A stretch of DNA of 64,000 bases from Crossaster papposus (Eukaryota; Echinodermata; Asteroidea; Velatida; Solasteridae). Where the stretch lies: positions 992,001 to 1,056,000 of the forward strand of contig JBAIAA010000658.1 of NCBI GenBank assembly GCA_037893245.1. Direction: 5' to 3'. The translations under genes were made by a program, and so were the position numbers. Below, piece by piece: positions 46,578-57,264 of this stretch (the stretch's first letter is position 1; each line of letters begins with the position of its first letter). The notes below the pieces were generated by a model, which did not search any database, was not told where the DNA came from, and was given only the letters and a program-made list of their open reading frames with translations.

Positions 46578-47979
46578 GGTGGAGAGGCACTCATCCTAGA
46601 AATGGTCACCTTATTCAACGAAATTCTAATAGAAAAGAGGATTCCAAAAGATTGGAAGGAAGCTAAACTCATCATACTCCACAAAAAGGGAGACAAAAGC
46701 GAAGTAAAGAACTACAGACCAATAAGTCTTCTTTCACACCAGTACAAAATATTCACAAGAGTACTACACAATAGAATAGAAAGGGTCTTAGATGAAAACC
46801 AGACAAGAGAACAAGCAGGATTCAGGAAGGGATATTCAACAACGGACCATATGCAAGCTATAAACCAGATCATAGAGAAGACAAACGAATATAACCTACC
46901 ACTATGCATCGGCTTTGTGGACTTTGAAAAAGCCTTCGATTCCATAGAACACACGTCAATGTTTAGAACATTACGAAAAAAAGGGAAAAATGAAACCTAC
47001 ATCAACATCCTTCAAGATATATACACAGATGCTACTGCTAAAATCCACATAGATAACGAAATATCAACTGAGATCAAGATATCCAGAGGTGTTCGACAGG
47101 GCGACCCATTATCCCCAAAACTCTTCAACGCAATGCTTAAAGAAGTCTTCAAGAATGCAGAGATGGAAGAAGGAGGAATAAATATAGAAGGAGAGTCACT
47201 GTCGAACCTCGGATTCGCTGATGATGTAGCCATATTCACAAAATCCCCTGAAAATCTGGAAAGACAACTGAACAAGCTCCACCAAGAATGTAAACGATTC
47301 GGTCTTAAAATACACAAAGGGAAGACAAAATATATGACCAACATCGATTCCCAAGCCGATGTCAACATTGAAAATAAAACCATAGAACAAGTAAGTGAAT
47401 ACAGATATCTCGGTCAAACACTAAAATTTCAAGACACAACTAGAGAGGAAGTCTCGACAAGAATAAAGACAGGATGGGGACTGTTCGGAAGGTACAAAGA
47501 GATCTTCTGCGACAAAAAACTACCAACAACATTGAAGACAAAAGTGTTTGACCAATGTATACTCCCAACGATAACATAATGGATGCCAAACCTGGTCAAT
47601 CACTAAAGAAATAAATAATAAACTGTCGACCACACAACATGCAATGGAAAGAAAGATGCTAGGGATAACAGTAAGGGATCGGATACCCAACCAAGGAATC
47701 AGAGAAAAAACAAAAGTAAAAGACATTGCCCAGTATGTCAACAAAATGAAATGGAAATGGGCGGGACACGTGGCAAGAATGACCGACAACAGATGGACCA
47801 TAAGAACCACGGAATGGCAACCCAGAACAGGAAAACGATCAAGGGGCAGACCCAAAAAAAGATGGAGGGATGACATAACCAAATTAGTTGGGAGGACTTG
47901 GACAAGAACAGCAAAACAGAGAACAGCTTGGAAAAATCTGACAGAGGGCTACATCCTGCAGTGGATGGACGATGCCTAG
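46578..47979 (+). pseudogene. RTE-like LINE reverse transcriptase and C-terminal domain
   Basis: RT blocks in order are VTLFNEILIEKRIPKDWKEA, LIILHKKGDKSEVKNYRPIS, EQAGFRKGYSTTDHMQAINQ, GFVDFEKAFDSIEH, SRGVRQGDPLSPKLFN and the catalytic box FADDVAIF (47213-47236). After a frame change at 47577 the C-terminus continues YGCQTW, ERKMLGITVRDRI, WAGHVARMTDNRWT, GRPKKRWRDDI and ends at 47979. The 325-codon core frame is otherwise undamaged. N-terminal RT sequence is missing through the deletion that joined it to the endonuclease. Confidence 0.9.
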
Positions 47980-47987
47980 ATAGATAG

Positions 47988-48902
47988 AATAACAGTGCGA
48001 GGACCCGGTTGCGTGATAATGACCGGGTTGGGGATGACCGCTGGTATAATGGACCTCGCCTTTGGCTCGATCCATTACCAGCGGTCATCCCCCAACCCGG
48101 TCATTATCACGCATTCATAAATACCTGGGACAGTTTAGGCATTCCTATTGGTCGAGAGCCCGTCACGTGGCCGGTATTAAACGGACGATAAAGACATGGC
48201 TAGAAGTGTTTAAAACCAGTTGGCAACAAAAGTAGCCCCTGCACATGGACAACTCAATGGACATCCTTCTCCGGGCACTTCACTGCTGCGCAGACCATTG
48301 TTCTTATCTATTTTGAACCATTCGGGTGCAAAATCCTGTTTTCCTCCAACTATGACGAATTTAAGAAAAAAAGTCTTCCACTTTAAATTTTTTTTCCCAT
48401 AAGTCGTGCACAAACGCGGTCGCGTCACGTTCGTTCCTTTCCCTTTGAAAAAAACACGCGCGCGTACGCCATTTAGACGCGGAGGCCTATCCAGTCTATA
48501 TAATGGAGATCAATGGTAAATACGCTTTATTGCATGTATTGTGACGTAGAGCGACAGAGGCGGAAACATGTCATTTGACAGTGGCCCGTGAACATGGATA
48601 GGAGAAAACACACAGAATGGCGAAACACCAACATTTACTTGCGACAATTTTCCGTGATTTTCGGGGCTTTTTGGCTGAATTTTACAAAAAAAAGGTATTT
48701 ATGAATGGGAATAAATATGTGTTCGGTCGGTATTAATCACTCTGTTTAATACCGCTTGGAGTCTGGGTGCTGATAATTACCCTCGCCTTCGGCTCGGGTA
48801 ATTATCAGCACCCAGACTCCAAGCGGTATTAAACAGAGTGATTAAAACCTCTCGAACACACATTTATTCCCTTAGTAATAACCGGGTCCTCGCACTGTTA
48901 TT
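47988..48902. mobile_element. Compound foldback element with two internal palindromes
   Basis: The 915-bp unit has terminal inverted repeats AATAACAGTGCGAGGACCCG. Near the left end lies a palindrome with arms of about 44 nt (48011-48112). Near the right end lies another with arms of about 50 nt (48733-48845) and the loop tcgccttcggctcg. The middle has no protein. Parts recur in reverse orientation at 30446-31024. No clear target duplication is seen. It abuts the 3' tail of the LINE. Confidence 0.88.
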
Positions 48903-50532
48903 ACCTAAGTAAGCAAACGCTCATCTCGGGCGTGGTGTGCGTGTGCGCGCAAAAGAGGGCGCACGTTCGCATTACGCGCAGTGTTTTATCAATGTGTTAC
49001 GATCGCATTTTTGAATATTAATACTGTACGTGGATGGAGAATCTTTCCAGAATAAAAATGATACCAAGATATCTCGAGTTGGGCCAGTAGTTTTAACTCA
49101 AGACGCTGTTTTGTTAGGCACAGTCATGGGTCCTTTCGCTAAACCGCGCCTGCGAATTTAACATGACACGATTTTGTTATTTTTCGATACGAAAGGACCA
49201 TGGCTTCACTTCACAAAATAGGGTATAGAGCTAAAACTACGCTAACCCAAATCAAGATGTCACTGTTCTTCTAGAAAAATTAACCATCCATTGGTATAGG
49301 TAGTTTTGGCCTCGGAGTAGTGGAAGTATGTTTTGTCCGGTTTTTTTTTTTTTTTTTTTTTTTTTTTGGGGGGGGGCACCCTGTATTGAAGGCTAGGTTT
49401 AGCCGCCATCGACAAAAATAAGGCATGGCGCACTGTACACAGCGCTCTATTTTTAGATGCTGCAATATTTCAAATAAATATCGGCTTTTCCTTTAAAAAG
49501 GGGCCTCTACGTCTGCGTTGGCTTAAATGCATCTTTAGCCTAATTTGTAATGTTTATGCATGCCATTTAAATGGTTTCAAATGATTAAACGGGGCACTTT
49601 TTGTCTATCGTTTTCGATAAAATCAACTAAAGGAATGCTAAATAATTTTCGTGCGTTCTCGAAATGTATTGATAATGCAGAATGCACCCGAGTTCCTGCA
49701 GTTATAGGGGCAGTAAAGTTTCGTGAAATCGGCTGCAGGGGTGCCCCACTTTATTATTTTGGACAAGGAAGAGAACAAACCAGTTGCTTGTGTACATTTC
49801 AATAATTCAAATGGGGGCACCAGGGGGGCACCAGGGGGACACGGACCTTGATTAGATCGACCATGGAGGTAATAAGAGCAGCTCTTATTCCTCCATGGAT
49901 CGACGCGGTTTCCCTACAACATGTGCATGTGCATGTACACCTGGTTGTGGGGAGAGTTTCTTTTGTTTGAATAAAAAGCTGAACGAGTTGTAGTGGGGAC
50001 ATTTTCCTGTCCGGAACGTTTTTGTTTGGAGTTACGGTATCATAAAAGGAAATGAAGAAGAAGACGTAGGCCCTATTAGGGTGATGTTGAACATTTTGGG
50101 TCGAAAGTTTTGTTAGGGTTTGAGTATAAATAGCTCATCCGCACGAGCACACGAATCCTTCGGTTGATTTTTGTCAATTCATGACAGAGGCTATAATGTG
50201 TTTTAGATCAATCAAGCACTCAGTTAGCAGTCTGAAACATTTTTCTAAAAACAAATCCTTACCTTGTATTTAGTTTATTTCGATAAGAATTTAATAAGAA
50301 TTTTGAATTTTATACAAATGTATTTTGAGACCTGGCGTTTCCTGAAAAAAATTGAAAAACAATATTTAGGTAGACATTGTGGCACACAAACTAACTTACA
50401 TAAACCAAATAAGTTAAGAGGGCCTAAAATTTCGATCTTAACAATAACAAGATCTTCTTCAGAGACATAATATATTACATACATCATGATGCACATCATA
50501 GCTGAAGGGTTAAACGTAAACATTTCCATAAA
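48903..50532. other. Unassigned stretch with poly-T and a short palindrome
   Basis: There is a poly-T/G tract at 49341-49375 and a palindrome with 22-bp arms at 49856-49903 (tcgaccatggaggtaataag and its near complement). Near 50433-50466 the motif seen at 29612 recurs. No gene is recognised. Confidence 0.45.
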
Positions 50533-51029
50533 GTCCCAACGGTCGAGTTGTCCCAACGGTCGAGTTGTCCCAACGGTCGAGTTGTCCCAACGGTCGAGTT
50601 GTCCCAACGGTCGAGTTGTCCCAACGGTCGAGTTGTCCCAACGGTCGAGTTGTCCCAACGGTCGAGTTGTCCCAACGGTCGAGTTGTCCCAACGGTCGAG
50701 TTGTCCCAACGGTCGAGTTGTCCCAACGGTCGAGTTGTCCCAACGGTCGAGTTGTCCCAACGGTCGAGTTGTCCCAACGGTCGAGTTGTCCCAACGGTCG
50801 AGTTGTCCCAACGGTCGAGTTGTCCCAACGGTCGAGTTGTCCCAACGGTCGAGTTGTCCCAACGGTCGAGTTGTCCCAACGGTCGAGTTGTCCCAACGGT
50901 CGAGTTGTCCCAACGGTCGAGTTGTCCCAACGGTCGAGTTGTCCCAACGGTCGAGTTGTCCCAACGGTCGAGTTGTCCCAACGGTCGAGTTGTCCCAACG
51001 GTCGAGTTGTCCCAACGGTCGAGTTGTCC
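50533..51029. repeat. 17-bp satellite, about 29 copies
   Basis: The unit gtcccaacggtcgagtt is repeated head to tail with essentially no differences. Because 17 is not a multiple of three, three successive frames are visited every 51 bp. Long frames without stops run on both strands, and they are artefacts. The homogeneity indicates recent expansion. Confidence 0.98.
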
Positions 51030-51056
51030 TGACATCCCGTACATGTACAGAATGTC

Positions 51057-51247
51057 GGTCACTTCGGCACCTGGTCAAGTCGGCACCCACCAACTCGGCA
51101 CCTTGCAAGTCGGCACCCACCAACTCGGGTGCCCAGTTGGCTAGGTGCCGAGTTGCTGGGTGCCGATTAGGTGCCGAGTTGGTCAGGTGCCGAGTTGACA
51201 AGGTGCCGAGTTGGTGGGTGCCGACTTGGCTAGGTGCCGAAGTGACC
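51057..51247. mobile_element. Small foldback element of GGCACC words
   Basis: Inverted ends GGTCACTTCGGCACC and GGTGCCGAAGTGACC bound 191 bp made of repeated caactcggcacc words on one side and their complements on the other. The whole unit can fold into one stem. It begins 28 bp after the 17-bp satellite. Confidence 0.85.
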
Positions 51248-51764
51248 GGATACCCACACACGTACACGCACGTGTGGCGCACGTTTGGCAAACAAGTGAC
51301 AGACAATAAGCCAATTTGGTATTCCAACTGCACATGCGCACATGAAGATTTGACGATTTTTCTTTCGATGTAAACATTTCATCGATTGCGTGCAAAAGCA
51401 TAGCGGGGTACCAGCAAATTTCAAGAGATCGTCGTGTTTTAAAGTTACTAAGTAACATATTTTTGTTTACGTTTTGGTGTTTTCAGCCGCTTTGTGTGGC
51501 CAAACTTTTGTTCGAACAAATATTATTTATTTTTTTCGATTTCACAAGAAAATGTAAAAAATGCGGATTTGGTTACCACGTCCCCCATAGCCTTGTGTCA
51601 AGAATGCATGTCCACGTAGAAAGTTGAAGCGCCGAATTCCCCAGACTAGTGGTAGAAGTGCGCCCTCATTAAAATTTCGTACTCGCTGGATCGAGGGGAG
51701 TGCATGCTGGGCCGGCTGCGTTCCACTAGAGGCTAGGCTAGGCGCTGTACATACCTAATTGCAC
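51248..51764. other. Unassigned stretch
   Basis: No coding region or repeat structure is recognised between the foldback element and the first SINE. Confidence 0.4.
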
Positions 51765-51978
51765 TGCTGCTCCAGAATCGGGGAGTCAGGTTGGCGTAGC
51801 GGTTCTTTCCTCGCCTTCCACCACTATGACCCGGGTTCGAACCCCGCCTGGGCCAATATGTGGATTGGGTTTTCAGTCCCTGCCTGACTCCGTGGGTTTT
51901 CCCCAGGATATTCTTCTGGGGTTTTCCTCCCACCTCTAAAACTGTACCTTCTTCTCATTGTCTTCTCTCTACTTTGTA
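51765..51978 (+). mobile_element. tRNA-derived SINE, unit 1
   Basis: A tRNA-like head contains an A-box-like TTGGCGTAGCGGT and a B box GGGTTCGAACCCC (51833-51845). It is followed by a body with gtgggttttccccagg ... ggggttttcctcccacctc, a central domain recurrent in invertebrate SINEs. The polymerase III promoter boxes are intact in appearance. The head does not fold as a full tRNA. Confidence 0.75.
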
Positions 51979-52345
51979 GGGTGTCGTATCCGAGTGGATA
52001 AGAACACCGAACTCAAGCTCTGGTGTTCTATTCACCAGAGTGTGGGTTCGAGTCCCGGTCGTGACACTTGTGTCCCTGAGCAAGACACTTAACTATAATT
52101 GCTTCTCCCCACCCAGGGGCAAATGGGTACCTGTGAGGGCAGAGGTGGTTATTGTGATTGATTTAGCCTAGTAGCGCATATATTGCAGCACAGGCTGTAT
52201 ACTCCCCAGGGAGCTGAGATGGTTTAAGGATTGAAAATGGCCCAGTGACCAGGGGTATTAATTAATTTGTGATGTAAAGCGCATTGAGTGTTCTCCAAGT
52301 TCAGAAATGCGCTATAAAAGAATGTATTATTATTATTATTATTAA
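51979..52345 (+). mobile_element. tRNA-Leu-derived SINE, unit 2
   Basis: The head (about 51982-52067) folds much like tRNA-Leu(CAA). A 7-bp acceptor stem pairs gtgtcgt with gtgacac if two G-T wobbles are allowed, the anticodon loop is ctcaagc, there is a long variable arm (ggtgttctattcaccaga), and the B box is GGGTTCGAGTCCC. The body (ctgagcaagacacttaacta, gcgcattgagtgttctccaa, gcgctataaaag) ends in an ATT microsatellite, the usual SINE tail shared with L2-type LINEs. It lies directly behind unit 1. Confidence 0.88.
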
Positions 52346-52522
52346 TCGATACTAGGTTTAGATTAGATATGAGATAGATTCGAGCATAGAAACCAGAGTC
52401 CGAACAGACAAACATCTAAAGGGTACTAGATGGTACTAAAAAAAACAAAAAAAACAGCTGCTGTTCATTAGAACCTGGGCACAGATAAAGAAGTACACAT
52501 AATGTATAACTTGTACCGACCT
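52346..52522. other. Flank between SINE and Harbinger transposon
   Basis: A short block aatcgatactaggtttagat is related to the two flanks of the palindromic element at 59896-61129, so both sites may derive from the same older repeat. Confidence 0.4.
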
Positions 52523-53899
52523 GGGCTCTATTTCATAAAAGTATTTAGGAACATTCCTAAGTTATTGTTCCTAAGTCACTTAGAAACAATTGACTTAAGA
52601 AAATACTTAACTTAGGCATTATTAATTATCCTAAGTTAAGAACAAAAAGTTGGGAATTTATTAAAAGTTCCTATCTTTAATTCAAAGTTGCGATCTTTAA
52701 AGTGAGTGAAAGAGGCTGACCTTTGACCCAGTGTGTTCACTTGAGTCTGCAGTCATATTTCTGTAAGTATTTGCTTCATAAGTCAATATTTTATTAATAT
52801 CGGTCTAGTGTAAGATAGAAAATGAAAATTATTATACATAGAGAGAGTATTACCTTGCAGGTAAATCAGGATGTTGCATTTTCTTGTGCTTGATTTCAGC
52901 CTCAGTGAGTGCCTCAAAAAAGCACAGTAAATCCCCATACAAACTTATGCATGGGAAACCTTTGGTAAATTAAACTGTACATTCGCAAATAGCAGGAAAA
53001 ACTAATAATAATAATGCCTTGGCTTTTCTTCATATTAAAACTTTTTTGTTTCATTGCCTATCCCTCTAGTCTAGTCTTACTCCTAGGCTTTCTTGTTTTA
53101 ATTGTATTTAGAAATCTAGGCCAAAATTCAAGGAAACGTTAGACTGACGTTTGTCTTTTATTTGACTTTCACTGAGTTTGTGAAAACAACTTCCTTTGAC
53201 ACGCTATGATGAGGCTATGTTTTTTTGGTTGACAAGAAATGCTCTCTTCCATGGTTGTCTGTCTAGACTAGTACAAACACATTTAAGGCCTATTTATAAT
53301 AAGCTTAACTAATAAGTAATAGACTTGGGCCTCTTAGTTAAGCTAGCCCTAGCTCAGGCCTACTGAAAACGATTTTGTGTAAATTCATTATTTCAAATTT
53401 ACGTGCAGAAAGTGCATTTTCGACGCCATGCAATTACCATATCACAACATTGGGTTTATGGTTACACTGAACAAGTTTTACATGCGAAAGTATGTGACAA
53501 CTTGTAATTGAGAGTAAGTTGGGCTTATTTTTGAAAGATTCTTACACATCGCAATCCTTCCAAAAGCAAGCTTATTATAAAAACACCATAATCGCTAAAA
53601 TAAAAGTATAAGTTTTGTTTACATTTAAGCACAAAACCAGGTCTGTGGAGTGATTACAAATATACTGCCAAATTCAGCAGCCATAAACAATTTTGATTCA
53701 GTCTAGCTTTATGAGGTGGCAGAACTGGGCGTCTTATAAATATTATTAAAGGCGAGATATCTTTGGGTGTGTGTGGTTTTATTAATTATTTTGTTTTGCT
53801 TCCTTGGTGCAGTAATTAACATCAATTTGACACAGCCTATCATTCTCTTGTTTTTGCTTCCTTTTGTACAGTTTGGCACCTTTTCGTAGGCCTACAGAT

Positions 53900-56465
53900 A
53901 TGGATTCTAGCAAGGAAATACTGGAGGATAAGCCTAGTACTAGTACTGTTCTAATTCCACAGGTATGAAGCATGATTAAGGCCAAAAAAAGAAACAAGTC
54001 TGGCTCAGTAGGTAGCTCGAAAACCAAAATGCGTTTTTGTGTCTGTTTTTTGTGATTTGGATTTTCTGCAGAATACAGGGGTTGCGCTAGGTTGTTGGAC
54101 CATAGGTGCACATTTTAGGTTTTTGTGCACAAAGTGTATGTTTGATTTGAATGTTGGTATTTGGGTCATTTTGCTATATTTTTTTATTTTTTTATCTCGC
54201 ATGTTGTTTCTAAATTTTATCACAGGCTAAAAAGCGCCGAAAACAGAACTTCAGAGAGGAAGAAAAACTTGCACTTCTGCAGTTTGTTCAGGACCACAAG
54301 CACCAACTGATGGGCAAAGCTGGCCGGCCGGGTCATGGAGATGATAAGGTACATGAGCCATTAAACCTTAGGGACCATTCATTATTTTGACCTGAAAACA
54401 AAATGACCCCTCTATATTTCCTACCACCCCTCTTAAGAATAATTGATTAAGAGCATGAAAGTAAATTTCTCTAATTATTGTCTGATCACTAGAGAAACTC
54501 TGAAACCACTACTTTAAATGGAACCACAGAGCTACTGTTTTGGCCCTATGCAATAGTGATGTGTGAGATAAGAGCTACGATTACAATGTAAGCTAGCGCA
54601 TAGATCTATGTGTTCATATTTGTGGGTCAGGTAAAATAGCATAATCATTCATGACAGATGAGAGGCAACATTTTCTTAGTCATGCATGACTACAGCAGAC
54701 CCTTAAAAGTGATGTGCACGAATACTTATTTTGTTTTTCAAAACAACCTATGTTCTTTTTTTTTTTATTAATATTAACGTGGATATTTTAAAGTTTTGAT
54801 TATTTTGAATGGCACCCTGTAGAAGTGGGTTCTTATAGCTGCTGCTGCATTTCTTTCATACAGCGTGCTAGTATAACCATATTATTTTGTTCTCTTTTAG
54901 GTTGAGGAGAGGAAAGCGGCAGCATGGAAGCAATGTACCATGGCTGTCAATCAGGTGGGGGGAAACAACAGGGATTGGAAGAAAGTAAAGAAACAATGGC
55001 AGGCCCTGCAAGACAAGGCCAAAAAAAACAAAGGAAGCATGGAGCGGACAGGTAAATATCAATAAAACAAAAATCAATTTTGCTTATCGTTACTGTTCTG
55101 TCAAAACCTTGTAACTCCATCCAGATTGACCCCTGCACATGAATTCATAGTAAACCTTAATAGATGGTCAGAAACATGAAAGACGAAACCTCACTTGCTT
55201 TTTGCTCCTGAACATTTATAGCAGACCACATAATAATATAAAAACCTTATACAAAATAAATCGGTTGTTGTGGGGCCAGAGACAAAATACAAGATTTTAA
55301 CAAAAAAATGATATGTTATTGTTATACATTTTTAACATTAACCCTATCAACCAAGGACCAGCACTGTGGGCTGATAGTGAACAAATAGCATTGAGCCATC
55401 TATTTAGCAGGTACATCACATTCAAATATTTCACTTTATTTGTGATATATACTGAACACTCGAAAAGACTACCTAGCAGTAAATCGTCTCTGTTTGCGAG
55501 AATCAAACTTGATTGAAACTGTTACAATTACTATACGATTCAATGATAGAAATTGATTGTCATATCTGGATGGTATGAGAATCATTGCGAGAATAGATTC
55601 TCTGATTCTTCTCAAATTTGCAGCCCTGGACATGCAGCTGCAGTCTACACGTAAGATTGAAAATGAAAGGCTTATTGCGAGTTCCACGCAACCCCACAAT
55701 GCCCACATTGAATGCATGAAGTGCCAAGGGTAAAAATGTATGTATTAAATCACTAATCTATATCCACTAATCTATATCTAATCATTCTTTTGAATTTTTA
55801 CAGGAGGCGGTCCAAAGACCAAAACGACTCCAGCAGTTGAGCTGGCAATGGAGGTGATGGCAAGGGAGTCACTGGAGGGGATAAGGGGGAGGACGTCCGA
55901 GCTAGACCCGACAGGTCAATCAATACCTGAATTTTCACAGGTAACTTAATTGCATCTGAACTCTTCAAATTCTAAAAGTTGGGGCCTATTCTTTTAATTT
56001 GCCCAGTAGGCATATTGCCAATGAGCTTGAAATTTATGGTTAAACATGCCCAACGCTTCTTTAATTTAGGATTCTTCACAAGAATCGGAACCGACTCCAT
56101 CTTGTTCCAAGCCTTCGAGCAAGCAGCCTTCGAGCAAGCAGCCTTCGAGCAAGCAGCCTTCGAGCAAGCAGCCTAGTTCTTCCAGAACTACAACAGCATC
56201 GATGCCCCCCAATGATGAGTCACTAGCTGCTCTACAGCAACAAGTTACCATACTGCAGACCCAGTTGCAGACACTGGTATCACAACCATCATCTATGCAG
56301 AGGACCACAGAAATCAGGCAACTAAAGTTCCAGGAGGAGCTTTTGAAGCTTGAGAAAAAAAAGGTTGATCTCCAGGCCCAATCTTTGGAGGTTCAGGAGA
56401 AAATGTTGACAGTGATGGAGGCGGCTGGTGCACGTTCACTGTTCAACTTAATTTCTGAACAGTAA
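53900..56465 (+). CDS. Harbinger MYB/SANT-like accessory protein (five exons)
   Basis: Exons 53900-53962, 54226-54348, 54901-55051, 55804-55940 and 56070-56465 join in phase with GT-AG borders to give about 289 residues. The N-terminal part (RRKQNFREEEKLALLQFVQD, AWKQCTMAVNQVGGNNRDWK, KVKKQWQALQDKAKK) is a trihelix or MYB/SANT-like DNA-binding module with the spaced tryptophans. A middle segment carries four copies of a 15-nt repeat encoding PSSKQ. The C-terminus (LAALQQQVTILQTQLQTL, QLKFQEELLKLEKKKVDLQA) predicts a coiled coil. In Harbinger transposons such a protein binds the ends and helps import the transposase into the nucleus. The ATG chosen follows a short 5' leader. No frame damage is seen. 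Confidence 0.85.
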
Positions 56466-57264
56466 AATTAAATGTTGATTAATTATATATTACAAATCAT
56501 AAGTATTTGCCTGGGCATGGAGATTAATGTTTTAATTCTCTGGTTTCAAACCCTCTTGACTATTGGTTTGCCTGATTTCTGTAGCTGTTGTCTGCAACTG
56601 GGTCTAGAATGGGTAAACTGTTGCTGTGGGTAGCTGTGACATAGTCGCCACTGCTAAACTTTATGGTGCCAATATATTACATACTGTACAGTTTTAAGTA
56701 AAATCAACATGCTATTTCATACTCGAAAAATTAAAAAGGTTAAATGTTAAATTAAAAATGTTAAATGAAATCAAATTTGTTTCACCACTGTTTGCAACTA
56801 ATACATTTGCAAGACATGTACTTTTAAATCTGTGAAAAATCTGTAAATTGCCAAGTAAAGTATGTACCACACTGCTTTATTATATTTATGAATAAATTAT
56901 ATAAACTTGCATCAATCTCTATTGCCGAGTATCATTTTATGAGGCGTTTTGGTATAAAATTTGAATAATTTATTGCACGAGAACGAACCACTTACATTAT
57001 AGAACACTCATACTTTGGATTTAATATCTCGGACTGATACTGCATAATTTTTTTCTTTTTTCGAAAACAATTAATGATGCACTCAAGTGCACCACAATTT
57101 TTATTTTTTTTTAAACCCAAATGATGACGATTCAAATCACCCAGTCTGAACTTTAGCGGCAGTAGCTCTTACATGTTCCCAAACTCCAAAACAATCATTT
57201 TCACTTGGTTTTTGGTCACACATGTGTATGCCATTGATATGTTAGGGGCCCCTGGGGTAAGATT
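56466..57264. other. Intergenic space between the two convergent Harbinger genes
   Basis: The stretch is AT-rich DNA that presumably holds both 3'UTRs. AATAAA-like signals occur near 56890 on the plus strand. No other feature is visible. Confidence 0.45.

Larger units (their letters stand above)
45880..47987 (+). mobile_element. RTE-like LINE, defective
   Basis: The plus strand carries an APE endonuclease followed by a reverse transcriptase and a C-terminal GHVARM block, and ends in a very short 3' tail of TAGA repeats, as in RTE-clade LINEs. The proteins are described separately. There is no intact frame: a TGA at 46360, an internal deletion joining endonuclease to RT near 46575, and a one-base frame change at 47577 disrupt it. 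The foldback element at 47988 begins immediately after the tail. Confidence 0.85.

Noticed and set aside
29600..50470. Hammerhead ribozyme near the Penelope-like motif
   Set aside because: I looked for the CTGATGAG and GAAA core with pairing stems and did not find a convincing arrangement by eye.
50275..51373. Long open frames on both strands across the 17-bp array (up to 352 codons)
   Set aside because: They follow from a stop-free 17-bp unit whose copies are identical; every frame is open and the translation is a pure repeat.
51982..52067. Functional tRNA-Leu gene
   Set aside because: The segment folds well but runs directly into a SINE body with an ATT tail, and stem mismatches are present; it is the head of a SINE.
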